From assembly GCA_963995525.1 (NCBI GenBank), contig OZ023213.1:16416033-16480032 (forward strand): a DNA stretch of 64,000 nucleotides, in the 5' to 3' direction. The notes below the pieces were generated by a model. It had not been told where the DNA came from. It saw nothing but the letters and a program-made list of their open reading frames with translations, and ran no database searches. Shown here one piece after another: positions 63,398-64,000 of this stretch. Made by a program: the position numbers and the translations under genes. The stretch is from Escarpia spicata. Lineage: Eukaryota > Annelida > Polychaeta > Sabellida > Siboglinidae. Position 1 is the first letter of the stretch, and each line of letters begins with the position of its first letter.

Positions 63398-63994
63398 TTA
63401 ATATGACTCCTCCTCCCACTTGGCCGGTAGATCCCAGGTACGTCGACGACGATGATACCGGCCCCTACCGGGGGTCTCCTCCGCCTCCTCCTCCTTCTTC
63501 GATCGTTTCGGCTGCTGCTGCTGTATGTACGCTCGATGCCGGGGGTTACCGACGAGTTCCATGGGCACGTTCAGTCGTCTCATACCATCCCCGAACGCTT
63601 CCCAGCCGACCGGCGGCACCCCCTTCTTCCTCGTCCGCATAAGATCGTTCACGAGGTCGACCATGTTACTCCCCGCGATAGGGCGACCGGCGTACACGAA
63701 CTCGCCGCGATCGTTCCATCGACACAACGGGTCGGTCTTCATTTTCTCGATCAGGAGGAGGGCTTTCCCTCTCAACGTTTTCGGTACGCTTTCCACGATC
63801 TCGCGCTCTATACCCTGCAGCGGCGCCTGGCCACCCGTCGGTTGAGGAGGCGGTCCCTCGGTCGGCACCACGGACACGCGTACCGGCTGCGCCGCTCGAA
63901 TCGCCTCGCTCGAATTGTAGCGACTCAACAGTCGATTGTACGACGCCACCTTCGCTCGTTCGGATAATTCCGATCGATCTAGCACGTCCTTCAT
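63398..63994 (-). CDS. Conserved Polinton protein of unknown function
   Basis: 198 residues from ATG 63,994 (may extend beyond the window). It contains PVRVSVVPTEGPPP, EREIVESVPKTLRGKALLLI, EFVYAGRPIAGSNMVDLVND and GWEAFGDGMRRLNVPMELVG, and ends in a basic/acidic tail (PKRSKKEEEAEETPGRG). The I--SVPKT---KA--LL ... I-GSN-VDL-ND-MR pattern is a known uncharacterised family accompanying integrase and capsid genes in invertebrate Polintons. Helical, likely nucleic-acid or virion associated; function unknown. Confidence 0.7.
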   Translation of the reverse strand: MKDVLDRSELSERAKVASYNRLLSRYNSSEAIRAAQPVRVSVVPTEGPPPQPTGGQAPLQGIEREIVESVPKTLRGKALLLIEKMKTDPLCRWNDRGEFVYAGRPIAGSNMVDLVNDLMRTRKKGVPPVGWEAFGDGMRRLNVPMELVGNPRHRAYIQQQQPKRSKKEEEAEETPGRGRYHRRRRTWDLPAKWEEESY

Positions 63995-64000
63995 GTCGCT

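Larger units (their letters stand above)
49526..64000. mobile_element. Polinton/Maverick virus-like element, left part (runs off window)
   Basis: Starts AGTAGTAAAGGAG, the same 13 bases as the palindromic element; the 6 bp before it are AACGTG, predicted to recur after the right end. It carries the Polinton core set: protein-primed DNA polymerase B, RVE-type integrase with chromodomain, adenain-like protease, capsid-like, penton-like and pX/pVI-like proteins. Plus-strand polymerase and minus-strand structural genes converge near 58,520. GC content is clearly higher than the host. All core frames are open, so it appears recent and potentially active. The packaging ATPase and right terminus are not in the window. 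Confidence 0.9.

Overview
The window is animal nuclear DNA: a large split gene with GT-AG introns full of LINE, SINE, MITE and minisatellite debris, interrupted by two Polinton/Maverick-type (virus-like) elements. Tandem-repeat-rich introns, tRNA-derived SINEs and Polintons suggest a marine invertebrate, perhaps a mollusc or another spiralian; this is inference, not something I could prove.

Region 1 (1-34,334, continuing at 46,992-47,021) is one host gene on the minus strand. I identified 26 exons; nearly all neighbouring exons join in phase when spliced. The N-terminal half (right side) is a large lipid transfer protein (vitellogenin/apolipophorin/apoB family). Toward the C-terminus (left side) it carries FN3-like, RRKR-containing, cadherin-like and EGF-like exons. 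Introns hold LINE fragments, SINEs, fold-back MITEs and large minisatellites. Three of the minisatellites have amplified an exon edge together with its splice site.

Region 2 (34,335-46,985) is a 12,651-bp element inserted inside an exon of that gene. It has a perfect 6-bp target duplication (CGCACT) and 22-bp terminal inverted repeats starting AGTAGTAA. Almost all of its interior is a giant inverted repeat of about 6 kb per arm around a 72-bp centre made of three consecutive hairpins. Each arm has the same two TATA-driven genes in mirror image: A, a spliced zinc-finger/coiled-coil protein, and B, a Thr-rich protein whose C-terminus is encoded by telomere-like repeats. No polymerase or integrase is present, so it looks like a non-autonomous, palindromic Polinton-like element that I cannot match to a described family.

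Region 3 (46,992-49,525) is AT-rich host DNA. Region 4 (49,526-64,000, running off the window) is an autonomous Polinton/Maverick. It begins with the same 13 bases as the region 2 element. It encodes, on the plus strand, an RPA70-like zinc-ribbon OB-fold protein, an unknown protein and a protein-primed family B DNA polymerase. On the minus strand it has a spliced Pro-rich protein, an adenain-like protease, a capsid-like protein, a pX/pVI-like basic protein, a penton-like jelly-roll protein, a small membrane protein, a chromodomain integrase, a 59-residue membrane ORF and a conserved Polinton protein. The packaging ATPase was not seen and may lie beyond 64,000.

Working model (inference): the region 4 element supplies integrase and polymerase, and the palindromic element with matching ends is moved in trans. 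The host lipid-transfer gene on this haplotype is broken by the insertion.
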